DNA of 19,531 nucleotides from NCBI GenBank assembly GCA_002412985.1, contig DHWC01000102.1, forward strand, positions 3,147 to 22,677, given 5' to 3'. The stretch comes from Methylocystaceae bacterium UBA5192. GTDB taxonomy: Bacteria > Pseudomonadota > Alphaproteobacteria > Rhizobiales > Beijerinckiaceae. A model generated the notes under the pieces. That model worked only from the letters and a program-made list of their open reading frames with translations. It searched no databases and had not been told where the DNA came from. Positions 1 through 8,312 of this stretch are shown here, piece by piece (position 1 is the stretch's first letter; every line of letters starts with the position of its first letter). Position numbers and translations under genes: made by a program.

Positions 1-861
1 GCTTTTCTTCTGACGCTCATTGCAGGCTTTGACCCAGGGGCCCGCATTGCTGTCACGCAGCCTGGTTATCCAGCCTATACAAATATCCTTACTGCACTCG
101 GTCTTAAAACAGCGCATCTGCGTCTTAGTTTTGAAAATAATTTTACGCCAACAGCGCCTCTGCTAGCCGCCTTGCATAAAGAAGAAAAACTCCAAGGCGC
201 ATTACTCATGAATCCTGCCAATCCAACAGGAACCATGATTTCTAATGAGGCTCTTGCAGATATTTGTCGTTTTTGCGAATTGGAAAATATCACGTTTATT
301 TCTGATGAAATTTATCATGGGCTTGAATATGAAAAACAAGCGCAAAGCGCGTTATGTTTTTCTGAAAATGCAATCATTGTAAATTCATTTTCCAAATATT
401 ACGCTATGACTGGTTGGCGCTTGGGTTGGATCGTTGCGCCCGCAACATGGGTGCGCGCGCTTGAACGATTGCAACAATCGCTTGCGATTTGTCCGCCAAC
501 ACTCTCTCAAACAGCAGCGCTCGCTGCTTTCAGCGCGCACGAGGAAGTCGAAAATAACCGGCTCATCTATGCACGCAATCGACAATTGCTGTTGGACCGC
601 TTACCCACAATTGGCCTGTCGCGCTTTGCTCCGCCAGATGGGGCATTTTATTTTTACGTGGATGTTTCTCGTTTCACGACGGATTCTTTATCTTTTTCCC
701 GCCGTCTCTTGATTGAGGCTGGCGTCGCTGTCACGCCGGGCGTTGATTTTGATCCGCAAAATGGCGGCCATTGGATCCGACTCTCTTACGCTGGACCAGA
801 GACTGAGGTGGCCGAAGGGGTGGCTCGATTGGCGGACTGGCTTGCCCCTCAGTTCGGATAG
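1..861 (+). CDS. PLP-dependent class I/II aminotransferase (5' end cut by window)
   Basis: This is the C-terminal 286 residues of a fold-type I aminotransferase that would transfer an amino group between an amino acid and a 2-oxo acid in the cytosol. The frame is open from base 1, so the N-terminal part, about a quarter to a third of a usual ~390-residue enzyme, lies outside. Visible family motifs are NPANPTG (PLP/substrate-binding loop, fragment residues ~71-77), SDEIYHG (Asp that contacts the pyridine nitrogen) and NSFSKYYAMTGWRLGW, whose Lys at fragment residue ~132 is the PLP Schiff-base lysine. Arg in the last motif is part of the phosphate-binding pocket. The Arg that usually binds the substrate carboxylate is probably in WIRLSYA near the C-terminus. 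The family (AspC/AatA-like COG0436) is clear, but the substrate cannot be read from the sequence. The gene ends 26 bp before the rne stop codon, in convergent orientation, with no obvious terminator between them. Confidence 0.88.
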   Translation, partial: AFLLTLIAGFDPGARIAVTQPGYPAYTNILTALGLKTAHLRLSFENNFTPTAPLLAALHKEEKLQGALLMNPANPTGTMISNEALADICRFCELENITFISDEIYHGLEYEKQAQSALCFSENAIIVNSFSKYYAMTGWRLGWIVAPATWVRALERLQQSLAICPPTLSQTAALAAFSAHEEVENNRLIYARNRQLLLDRLPTIGLSRFAPPDGAFYFYVDVSRFTTDSLSFSRRLLIEAGVAVTPGVDFDPQNGGHWIRLSYAGPETEVAEGVARLADWLAPQFG

Positions 862-887
862 CAAGCCCGTCCTCCCTTCTAGTCAAC

Positions 888-3752
888 TCAACCGCCAAAA
901 GGCGTTTTTACACGCTGCCACCAGCCGCCCTTCTTGGGACGATTGGGATCGGCTTCGGTTATTACAACTTCCGTTGTTTCACGCTGCCGTAAAACTTCAG
1001 GTTCCGACTGATCAGCAATTTGCGGCTCAGGAGCAGCACTTGGTTCGAAGCGTGCGGGCTCCTCCTGACGTCGTTGAGCAAAGAAGCTTTGTTCAACAGG
1101 CTGGGAGGGATTTTCTTGCATCACAGGCGCAAATTCTTGCCCAGAAGCAACACTCTGGTCTTGGCTCAGATCGGCCCCTGGATTGAGAAATTGATCTGAC
1201 ATGGTCGCCGAACGCCGCCAGCGGCCGGGTCCGCGTTCTGCATGACGCGGGTTGCGTTGATAGGGGCTGCGATCGGAACGCGGCTCTCTTGGCGCGACTG
1301 GCGCATTGTCAATCCCGGCCATGAAAGCCAATCCCTCATCAGAAGGCTGCTCTGCTTCGAGGGCCATATGCTCTGCATTCTGGTTAATCCCGCCCCGACC
1401 ACGACGGCGACGACGACGACGTCCTCGACCAGCTGCTTCTTCGCCATCCTCAGACGTAAACCGTCCCGGAGCGCGATCTTCACGCGATGAGGGCCGTGAA
1501 AACTCCTCCTCTGTTTCTCCCCGATCAGGCGAGAAATCTTCAGCGAAGACATCATCAGATGGCTCTTCATCAGGCGTTTCAGCGCGCACAGAGTCAACGC
1601 GAAGCGGTGAAGGAACAGGCGGCAAGCGCGGCCCGGACGCTAAGGCGCCGCGCTCGAGCGCATGATAGATCGCCCCTGTCAGCGTATCGTCAGCCGCTAC
1701 TGTAATATGCACGCCAAAGCGACGCTCTAATTCATGCAAATGCGCGCGTTTTTGATTGAGAATATAAAGCGCGACAACAGCGCGCGTTCTCAATGTAACG
1801 TCATGCGCCGCGCTCTTAACCAACGCTTCTTCGAGCACACGCAAAACATGCAATGCAATTGACGCTGTAGAACGCACATGGCCTGCGCCGACACAATGCG
1901 GGCACGGAACCGTCGATCCTTCAATAACGCCCGCACGGATGCGTTGGCGCGACATTTCAAGAAGTCCAAAATGAGAGATCCGACCAACTTGAATACGCGC
2001 ACGATCATTCTTGAGGGCTTCTTTAACCCGCCGCTCTACAGCTCGGTTATTTCTGCCTTCTTCCATGTCGATGAAATCAACGACAATTAAGCCCGCAAGA
2101 TCACGTAAGCGTAACTGACGCGCAACTTCATCTGCTGCTTCTAAATTTGTTCTAAGCGCTGTGTCCTCGATATTATGTTCACGCGTTGATCGGCCCGAAT
2201 TAACATCTATCGCAACCAGCGCTTCAGTCTGATTGATAACGAGATAGCCGCCAGACTTGAGCGTGACATGATTAGAAAACATGGCGTCAAGCTGCGCTTC
2301 AACGCCACTTTCCGCAAAGATTGGAAAAGCGTCGCGATGTTGCCTGACATTCTTTGCATGGCTTGGCATCAACATGCGCATAAAATCTTTTGCTTCGCGA
2401 TAAGCGTCATCGCCAGACACAACAATTTCTTCGACATCGCGCCCGTAGAGATCGCGAATAGCGCGCTTGATTAATGAGCCTTCTTCATAAACCAGCATGG
2501 GAGCGCTTGAGCGCAATGTCAGTTCGCGCACGCTCTCCCAAAGTCGAAGCAAATATTCGAAATCTCTCTTGACCTCAGCTTTCGTCCGGGACGCGCCAGC
2601 TGTACGTAAAATAACGCCCATACCCTCTGGCACTTCGAGATCATGTACGATTTCTTTAAGACGCTTACGATCGGCGCCATCGGTAATTTTTCTTGAAATA
2701 CCGCCGCCGCGCGCCGTATTGGGCATCAATACAGAATAGCGCCCGGCTAAAGATAAATAGGTTGTCAGCGCGGCGCCTTTGTTACCTCTTTCTTCTTTAA
2801 CAACTTGTACCAACAATACCTGGCGGCGCTTGATGACTTCTTGGATCTTATACTGGCGGCGCGGACGCGACGCGCGATAGGGCGTCTCATCCATGGCGTC
2901 GCCGCCAATGTGTTCGACAGCGTCCTCTTCTTCATGCTCTTCATCGTCATGATCGTCATCAAAACTTTTTGCCTCAACGGCCTGAGTCTCATCGGCGCTT
3001 TCTGACGAGAGGTTTTCTTTTTCACGCTCACGCGCTTCGTCTCGCTCATCCTGCAAGCGGGCCTTTTCCTCGTGGTCCAGTGCAGGCGATGTGCGCGTAT
3101 ACTCTTCCGCTGCGCCTTCTTGAATTGAACCAAAACCAGAAGGATCGACAGAGATCGTATGCGGTGGAGCGGCCTCGTCTATGGGATTTGGGATTTCCTC
3201 AGCAGGTGGGAAGACGCTGTCGGGAGCGGAGAACATCGCCTCTTCAGCGAATGTTTCCTGCGTTATATCCCGCGCAAGATCCACGGGCTGCGAGTCATAG
3301 CCGCCGTCCCTTTCTGGCGCGGTCTCAAATTCGGAAACTTCGCCAGTTACGCTCTCATCAAAGGCGGCGCGCTTTTCAGCGTTATCATATTGGCGACGTC
3401 GCGAACGACGTCCGCGGCCATACGCAGGGGCGCGGTCTCGCTCCTCTTCCTCATCCTGCAGATGCGCGCGACTTTCCTCCTCAAGCAAGGCCTGACGATC
3501 CGCAACCGGGATTTGATAATAATCTGGGTGGATTTCCGCAAAGGCGAGAAAGCCATGACGGTTTCCGCCGTAATCAACGAAGGCCGCCTGCAGCGAGGGC
3601 TCTACGCGCGTTACCTTTGCAAGATAGATATTGCCCCGTAGGGGTTTCTTGTCAGCGGCTTCAAAGTCAAATTCTTGAACGCGATTTCCGCGCAACACCA
3701 CAACCCGAGTTTCCTCGGGGTGGGAGGCGTCGATAAGCATTTTGTTGGCCAT
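888..3752 (-). CDS. rne: Ribonuclease E
   Basis: A 954-residue endoribonuclease of the RNase E/G family, core of the RNA degradosome; it cuts AU-rich single-stranded RNA in mRNA decay and in rRNA/tRNA processing. The S1 RNA-binding domain begins near residue 35 (GNIYLAKVTRVEPSLQAAFV). It is interrupted by a long acidic Glu/Asp/Arg-rich insert (~92-295) and resumes at ~300-345. The catalytic metal-binding aspartates are D516 (VAIDVNSG) and D559 (IVVDFIDME). The Zn-link cysteines are C617 and C620 (PCPHC). After the small domain (~630-715) comes a disordered C-terminal half with an Arg-only run (~778-784, in the CGN-codon tract near 1389-1427) and a basic/aromatic end motif KKGGWWQRVKTPFGG. Such an S1 insert and C-terminal motif are typical of alphaproteobacterial RNase E. 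The start ATG at 3752 gives the family N-terminus MANKMLIDA. The gene is divergent from amiC, and its upstream DNA is full of hairpins that could form a regulatory leader. Confidence 0.97.
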   Translation of the reverse strand: MANKMLIDASHPEETRVVVLRGNRVQEFDFEAADKKPLRGNIYLAKVTRVEPSLQAAFVDYGGNRHGFLAFAEIHPDYYQIPVADRQALLEEESRAHLQDEEEERDRAPAYGRGRRSRRRQYDNAEKRAAFDESVTGEVSEFETAPERDGGYDSQPVDLARDITQETFAEEAMFSAPDSVFPPAEEIPNPIDEAAPPHTISVDPSGFGSIQEGAAEEYTRTSPALDHEEKARLQDERDEAREREKENLSSESADETQAVEAKSFDDDHDDEEHEEEDAVEHIGGDAMDETPYRASRPRRQYKIQEVIKRRQVLLVQVVKEERGNKGAALTTYLSLAGRYSVLMPNTARGGGISRKITDGADRKRLKEIVHDLEVPEGMGVILRTAGASRTKAEVKRDFEYLLRLWESVRELTLRSSAPMLVYEEGSLIKRAIRDLYGRDVEEIVVSGDDAYREAKDFMRMLMPSHAKNVRQHRDAFPIFAESGVEAQLDAMFSNHVTLKSGGYLVINQTEALVAIDVNSGRSTREHNIEDTALRTNLEAADEVARQLRLRDLAGLIVVDFIDMEEGRNNRAVERRVKEALKNDRARIQVGRISHFGLLEMSRQRIRAGVIEGSTVPCPHCVGAGHVRSTASIALHVLRVLEEALVKSAAHDVTLRTRAVVALYILNQKRAHLHELERRFGVHITVAADDTLTGAIYHALERGALASGPRLPPVPSPLRVDSVRAETPDEEPSDDVFAEDFSPDRGETEEEFSRPSSREDRAPGRFTSEDGEEAAGRGRRRRRRRGRGGINQNAEHMALEAEQPSDEGLAFMAGIDNAPVAPREPRSDRSPYQRNPRHAERGPGRWRRSATMSDQFLNPGADLSQDQSVASGQEFAPVMQENPSQPVEQSFFAQRRQEEPARFEPSAAPEPQIADQSEPEVLRQRETTEVVITEADPNRPKKGGWWQRVKTPFGG

Positions 3753-3801
3753 GGATAACTCTTTGCAGCGCGGCTGGGGTCGGCGGCGGCCAAGCGGTCC
3801 G

Positions 3802-3959
3802 GCGTCCCCTAAGGGACGCTATGAACACAAGACGGCGCGTGCTGACGCGGCGGGCGCTTTTTGTCAGAGGAAAAGTAAAAGGCTCAGAGCCTTGATTCAG
3901 AGAGCCAGCAATGAGGCTGGCGGATAAAATTCTTTTGTCTTGCGTCTTGGCAGGACGCA
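3802..3959 (-). promoter_or_regulatory. Row of four perfect hairpins in the presumed rne 5' leader
   Basis: Four short inverted repeats follow one another upstream of the rne start. They are GCGTCCC/GGGACGC with a 4-nt loop (3802-3819), AAGGCT/AGCCTT with a 3-nt loop (3879-3893), GCCAGC/GCTGGC with a 6-nt loop (3904-3921) and TGCGTC/GACGCA with a 7-nt loop (3941-3959). None is followed by a T-run on the minus strand, so they do not look like intrinsic terminators. Enterobacterial rne has a long, structured 5' leader through which RNase E controls its own mRNA. A similar role here is inference from position and structure only, because I do not recognise this as a catalogued RNA family. Confidence 0.4.
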
Positions 3960-4357
3960 GGGCTGAGCGGACGGGTTGGGGATTGGTCGGAAAACGGCAC
4001 AATCTCAGGAAAAGACGAGCAAGCATGCGCACGCGACTTATTGGTTTCCCGCGCGCTTCGCGCCGGGATCCCAAACTTGTCGCACAGCTTTTCATGGTCA
4101 TGGCCATGAGATCGTCAAATAACCTTCTGCAGCGCAGGCTCGCGCCGCCCTCGCATCATGTTTAGCCAGGGCCAATCATGAAACGCGCCAACTCATTAAG
4201 GATTGCTTTGATCTGTTCCGCAGAGCTACCGCACTGTTTCAACTCAATAATCGTAATTATTAAGCCGCAAATCGCGCGCAATTCCATAAAGCGCATAATA
4301 TTTGTAACGAGCCTACGCCGAGCGCGCAAGCATGACCCTGAACAAGGTCGCCAAGCC

Positions 4358-4375
4358 CAGACATTAAAATGTCTG
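4358..4375 (+). promoter_or_regulatory. 8-bp inverted repeat just upstream of amiC
   Basis: CAGACATT and AATGTCTG flank two A residues, a perfect 8-bp dyad that ends 23 nt before the amiC start codon. It could be a hairpin in the amiC 5' leader next to the ribosome-binding region, or a dimeric repressor/activator site over the promoter. The sequence itself does not decide between DNA operator and RNA hairpin. Confidence 0.35.
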
Positions 4376-4398
4376 AAAAGAGGCTAAAACTTTGAAGA

Positions 4399-5688
4399 AT
4401 GACCGATGATTCACCCTCTTGGCTTGAAAGCTCAGCAAGACAGTTGCGTAGATGCGCTCTGGTGGTTGTCGCGGCTGCAGTGTTTTTGGTCCTGGATCTC
4501 CAATTCTTCGCCGGAGCTTTCGCGCAACCGGCGATTGCGCTGGGGAGCCGAATAGAGGCCGAAAGCGGACAGGAACGTCTCATCTTTGACCTGACAGGCC
4601 CGGTAAAGATCTCCGCCCGCCCGCTCGCTGATCCAGATCGAATTATTATAGACATAGCTGATTTGGAATTTCGGCTTGACCCCTCGGCGGGACGCAACAC
4701 AGGCTTATCTAAATTAATCAAAGCCTTTCGATTTGGACTTTTTGCCCCGGGACGCTCCCGAATTATTATTGATCTCGCTCAGCCCGCCACCATTGTTGCG
4801 ACACGCATTGACCCTTTAAAAGACGGATCGAGACTTATCATCGAACTCGCCTCGACGGATGCGGCCAGTTTTGCCGCGGCAGCAAGCGCAGCAGCAGCAA
4901 AAGCGCCTGATGTCCCGCCAGCTCTCTCGAGCGCGCCGCCCGCCCCTCGTCCAAGCGGGAAAGCCGTGATCGTCATCGATCCTGGACATGGCGGGGTCGA
5001 TACGGGCGCCATAGGTAAGCATGGGGAACAGGAGAAGGCGATTGTCTTTGAATTTGCTCGCGTTTTGCAGGAAAAAATTGAAGCGGAAGGCCTTTTTCAC
5101 GCCGTGCTGACGCGCGAGGAAGATATTTTCCTGCCTCTTGCAGAGAGGGTTCGCCGCGCGCGAGAAAATAACGCCGCCTTGTTTTTATCCATTCACGCCG
5201 ACACCCTTGCCGCCCCTCATGTTGAGGGCGCGACCGTCTACACGCTTTCCGCCCGGGCTTCGGACGCCGAGGCCGCCCGTATTGCCGAACAGGAAAATCT
5301 GGCGGATCAAGCTGCGGGCTTAGAGGGCAAGGCTGAGGCGGAAGAAGTAGACGACATCCTATTTGAACTAACCAGAAGAGAGACCCACGCCTACAGCAGA
5401 GATTTTTCCAAGACTCTGATTTCTAAATGGAAAGATGCCGGAAATCTTAACAAAAATCCTTCCCGCGCCGCTGGATTTGTTGTTTTAAAGGCGCATGACG
5501 TGCCGTCAATCTTGTTAGAGCTCGGCTATCTTTCCAGCGAAAAAGATTTAACTCGGCTAACCTCGCCGCAATGGCGCGAACAGGCTGCAACGAAGCTCGC
5601 CGAGGCTATAAAGGTATTTTTCCAAACTCACCCCAACGCCAATAATTCTGGCGAAGGCGGGCGGGCTAAAGCGCCGCGCCCCGAATAA
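4399..5688 (+). CDS. amiC: N-acetylmuramoyl-L-alanine amidase with AMIN domain (AmiC type)
   Basis: A 429-residue periplasmic zinc amidase that removes stem peptides from peptidoglycan, typically to split daughter cells. The N-terminus has a charged stretch and a hydrophobic segment (~18-41) ending AFAQP, an export signal. An AMIN domain (~47-150), which targets such amidases to the septal wall or Tol-Pal/OM machinery, is followed by an Ala/Pro-rich linker (~152-187) and an Amidase_3 domain (~188-408). Zinc ligands are H197 (DPGHGG), E212 (QEKAIV) and H266 (SIHAD); the catalytic Glu is E374 (LLELGYLS). The region ~300-335 between the last zinc ligand and the active-site Glu probably contains the regulatory helix that blocks the active site until an EnvC/NlpD-like activator binds. 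The ATG at 4399 is used because it precedes the signal; its ribosome site is weak (GAAG). The next gene, mrcA, is a wall synthase 150 bp downstream, so the pair may be co-transcribed. Confidence 0.94.
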   Translation: MTDDSPSWLESSARQLRRCALVVVAAAVFLVLDLQFFAGAFAQPAIALGSRIEAESGQERLIFDLTGPVKISARPLADPDRIIIDIADLEFRLDPSAGRNTGLSKLIKAFRFGLFAPGRSRIIIDLAQPATIVATRIDPLKDGSRLIIELASTDAASFAAAASAAAAKAPDVPPALSSAPPAPRPSGKAVIVIDPGHGGVDTGAIGKHGEQEKAIVFEFARVLQEKIEAEGLFHAVLTREEDIFLPLAERVRRARENNAALFLSIHADTLAAPHVEGATVYTLSARASDAEAARIAEQENLADQAAGLEGKAEAEEVDDILFELTRRETHAYSRDFSKTLISKWKDAGNLNKNPSRAAGFVVLKAHDVPSILLELGYLSSEKDLTRLTSPQWREQAATKLAEAIKVFFQTHPNANNSGEGGRAKAPRPE

Positions 5689-5838
5689 AACACAAAATGC
5701 CGCCAATTGGTTAACAACAAAGCTGGGTCGACCTGGCTTCGAGCTTTAAATTCCTCCCGAGCCTAAAAATACTGGAGGATCACACCCCATATCAGCCGCG
5801 GGCGCAGGGTGAGCCCAAAGCGATGAGGAACAAGCTTT

Positions 5839-8247
5839 ATGCGGATGCTGGCAAGGTTTATTGGCTTTATCTTTGCGACGGGCGCGATCTTATTTTTGAT
5901 CGCCGCCGTTGGCGTCGCCGGATTGATCTTTTACTATTCCAAAGATCTGCCTGACACAGCCACGCTTCAAAAATATGAACCGCCAGTTACAACGCGCTTA
6001 CACGCCAACGACGGATCAATTCTTGCAGAATATTCGCACGAGCGTCGTCTGTTTTTACCAAACTCTGCAATCCCACAACTCGTAAAACAGGCCTTCATCT
6101 CTGCAGAAGATAAAAACTTCTACTCGCATACAGGCATTGATCCCGAAGGCGTGTTGCGCGCTGTGATGGTGCTAGCAGAAGGCGGACGCCATGTTCAAGG
6201 CGCGTCAACCATCACGCAACAAGTGGCAAAAAACTTTCTCGTCGGGAATGAACGCTCTTATGATCGTAAGATTCGCGAAGCGCTTATCTCGTTACGCATA
6301 GAGGGCGCTTATACTAAAGAGCATATCCTCGAACTCTATTTGAACGAGATTTATCTTGGCCTGGGCAATTACGGCGTCGCTGCGGCGGCTCTAAATTATT
6401 TCAATAAATCCGTTAATGAATTAACGCTTGCGGAAGCGGCTTATCTTGCGGCTTTACCAAAGGGTCCAAACAATTATCATCCCTTTCAACAACGCGAACG
6501 GGCGATTGAACGACGCAACTATGTAATTGACCGAATGGAAGCAGATGGCTTCGTAACGGCAGCTGAGGCGGCCAAAGCCAAAAGCGAACCCCTTGGCGTC
6601 AATCCGCGCGTCTTATCGCCCAACACTTATGTCGCTGGCTATTTTGCTGAAGAAGTGCGTCGAGAATTATCTGAGCGTTTCGGCGAGAAAAATTTATATG
6701 AGGGCGGCCTAACGGTCAGAACGACGCTTGATCCAAAAATTCAAGCGATCACGCGTAAAGCGCTTGCAGATGGGCTTGTTCGTTTTGATGAAGCGCATGG
6801 TTTTCGCGGCGCCGTTTATCACGTCGATATCTCCTCCGATTGGGGAGTCGCACTTGCAGCTGTTCCGGCACTTGGCGATGTGCGCCCTTGGCGTCTCGCC
6901 GTTATTCTTGATCTCAATGATTCCGGCGCGCGCATTGGCTTGCAGCCTGGCCGCGAAAAATCTGGCGAAGTTTCTCCTGATCGCGAAACAGGCGCGCTCA
7001 GCGCAGAAGGCATGCGCTGGACAGGCCGCAATCCCAAAAGCGCTTTCACAGTTGGCGACGTTATTTATGTTGAACCGCTTGCAACACGCGCTGGACAATA
7101 CCGCCTGCGCCAAATCCCCGAGATCTCGGGCGCAATGGTCGCAATGGATCCCTATACTGGCCGCGTTTTTTCCATGGTTGGCGGATTTTCTTTCGACCAA
7201 TCGTCCTTTAATCGCGCGACTCAAGCGTTGCGTCAGCCAGGATCTTCTTTCAAGCCATTTGTTTACGCTACGGCGCTTGATAATGGCTACACACCCTCTT
7301 CGTCTATTCTTGATGAGCCAATATCTATTCAGCAATCTGATGGCACATATTGGACGCCTGAAAACTTTGAAGGCGGACAAGGGACAGGCGCACATCCCTT
7401 ACGACATGGCGTTGAACATTCAAAAAACATGATGACTGTTCGCCTTGCGAATGATGTCGGCATGCCGCTGATCGCTGAATACGCCAAAAGATTTGGCATT
7501 TACGATAATATGACGCCTTATCTGTCCATGGCGCTTGGCGCAGGCGAAACAACCTTGATGAAGATGGTGACGGGATATTCCATGTTGGCTAATGGCGGCA
7601 AACGCGTAAAGTCAACATTGATTGACCGCATACAAGATCGTTACGGCAAGACGACCTTCCGTCACGACGAGCGTGAGTGCTTAGGATGCGATGCGGAAAA
7701 ATGGGATAATCAGCTTGAGCCAAAACTAATTGATAAGCGCGAACAGGTATTGGATCCGCTTACCGCCTATCAAATCACCTCAATTATGGAAGGCGTTATC
7801 CAACGCGGCACAGGCGTTTCCATCAAAGCGGTTGGAAAACATCTCGCGGGTAAAACCGGCACAACCAATGAAGCGAAAGACCTATGGTTCGTTGGGTATT
7901 CTCCAGATTTATGCGTTGGCGTTTATATCGGCTATGACCGTCCCCGTTCTCTCGGCAGCCATGCACAAGCAGCGCTTTACACGGCGCCGATTTTTCGCGA
8001 CTTCATGACCGTCGCGCTTAAAGATAAGCCTGATACGCCTTTCCGCGTGCCGCCCGGAATCAAACTCATTTCTGTTGACGCGCATTCGGGTTTGCGCTCA
8101 TCGGGGCCCGGCTCAATTCTAGAAGCATTTAAACCGGGCACTGCGCCGCCTGACGCCATTTCAGAAGGCGAGGGCGGGCCGCGCGAACTCGATACGCCCC
8201 ATGATGTCGACCAGCAAGTTGGTAGCGGCACGGGCGGACTTTATTAA
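5839..8247 (+). CDS. mrcA: Penicillin-binding protein 1A (bifunctional class A PBP)
   Basis: An 802-residue inner-membrane enzyme that polymerises lipid II into glycan strands and cross-links peptides. One N-terminal TM helix (~7-32) anchors it. The GT51 glycosyltransferase domain (~55-230) has its catalytic Glu E90 in SAEDKNF and the second motif GASTITQQVAKNF (~121-133). An OB-fold-like insert (~320-420), typical of PBP1A, precedes the transpeptidase domain (~430-730). That domain carries SxxK at S469/K472 (PGSSFKPF), SxN at S528-N530 (HSKN) and KTG at 672-674 (KTGTTNEAKD). Length is normal for an alphaproteobacterial PBP1A. A good Shine-Dalgarno GAGGAA (5825-5830) stands 8 nt before the ATG. 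It follows amiC in the same direction. In many rhizobia prfB comes next, but here the ccmBA pair converges on it instead. Confidence 0.97.
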   Translation: MRMLARFIGFIFATGAILFLIAAVGVAGLIFYYSKDLPDTATLQKYEPPVTTRLHANDGSILAEYSHERRLFLPNSAIPQLVKQAFISAEDKNFYSHTGIDPEGVLRAVMVLAEGGRHVQGASTITQQVAKNFLVGNERSYDRKIREALISLRIEGAYTKEHILELYLNEIYLGLGNYGVAAAALNYFNKSVNELTLAEAAYLAALPKGPNNYHPFQQRERAIERRNYVIDRMEADGFVTAAEAAKAKSEPLGVNPRVLSPNTYVAGYFAEEVRRELSERFGEKNLYEGGLTVRTTLDPKIQAITRKALADGLVRFDEAHGFRGAVYHVDISSDWGVALAAVPALGDVRPWRLAVILDLNDSGARIGLQPGREKSGEVSPDRETGALSAEGMRWTGRNPKSAFTVGDVIYVEPLATRAGQYRLRQIPEISGAMVAMDPYTGRVFSMVGGFSFDQSSFNRATQALRQPGSSFKPFVYATALDNGYTPSSSILDEPISIQQSDGTYWTPENFEGGQGTGAHPLRHGVEHSKNMMTVRLANDVGMPLIAEYAKRFGIYDNMTPYLSMALGAGETTLMKMVTGYSMLANGGKRVKSTLIDRIQDRYGKTTFRHDERECLGCDAEKWDNQLEPKLIDKREQVLDPLTAYQITSIMEGVIQRGTGVSIKAVGKHLAGKTGTTNEAKDLWFVGYSPDLCVGVYIGYDRPRSLGSHAQAALYTAPIFRDFMTVALKDKPDTPFRVPPGIKLISVDAHSGLRSSGPGSILEAFKPGTAPPDAISEGEGGPRELDTPHDVDQQVGSGTGGLY

Positions 8248-8288
8248 ACTTACGCTGCGCATTCAGAATTACGCCTCAGTAGCTTCAA

Positions 8289-8312
8289 TGCGTTACTCGC
8301 CAAGGTAACGCA
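8289..8312. terminator. Stem-loop at the mrcA/ccmB convergence
   Basis: TGCGTTAC and GTAACGCA form a perfect 8-bp stem with an 8-nt loop. It overlaps the last codons and stop of ccmB and lies 42 bp past the mrcA stop. It lacks a T-run on either strand, so it is not a canonical intrinsic terminator. Its position between two converging genes makes a 3'-end role (transcript end protection or weak bidirectional termination) plausible but unproven. Confidence 0.3.

Larger units (their letters stand above)
3753..4398. other. Gene-free divergent rne/amiC control region
   Basis: No convincing protein gene is present in these 646 bases. Open frames here have no family-like residues and no good ribosome site. 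Besides the rne-side hairpin array and the amiC-side inverted repeat listed separately, I see three structures. A GC-rich hairpin lies at 4047-4068 (TCCCG...GGGA, one bulge). A perfect 12-bp palindrome TCATGGCCATGA lies at 4098-4109. An AT-rich repeat AATAAT-CGTA-ATTATT lies at 4246-4261. On the minus strand TTGACG (4119-4114) could be a -35 element for rne, with the 12-bp palindrome inside the expected spacer, but the matching -10 (around 4096-4091) is poor. No consensus sigma-70 promoter is obvious for amiC. If rne starts there, its leader would be over 300 nt. Confidence 0.6.

Noticed and set aside
1389..1427. Run of CGN triplets resembling a microsatellite
   Set aside because: It encodes the Arg-rich RNA-binding patch of RNase E in frame, so it is explained by coding function.
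2969..3736. 255-codon open frame on the + strand opposite rne
   Set aside because: It lies wholly antisense to the rne S1/insert region, is rich in Arg/Pro/Gln as expected from the shadow of an Arg/Glu-rich gene, and shows no family motif.
3911..4387. Small open frames of 84 and 69 codons (+) in the rne/amiC gap
   Set aside because: Basic, motif-free translations with no good ribosome site that run through the hairpin-rich region; more likely chance frames in regulatory DNA.
5719..5747. AAAGCT/AGCTTT repeat after amiC as a terminator
   Set aside because: The 6-bp stem encloses a 17-nt loop and is followed only by TAAATT, too weak to call a terminator, and amiC-mrcA read-through is plausible.
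6709..7432. Two open frames of 228 and 234 codons, one per strand, inside mrcA
   Set aside because: Both overlap the PBP1A insert and transpeptidase coding sequence in other frames. Their length reflects codon bias, and there are no domains or ribosome sites.
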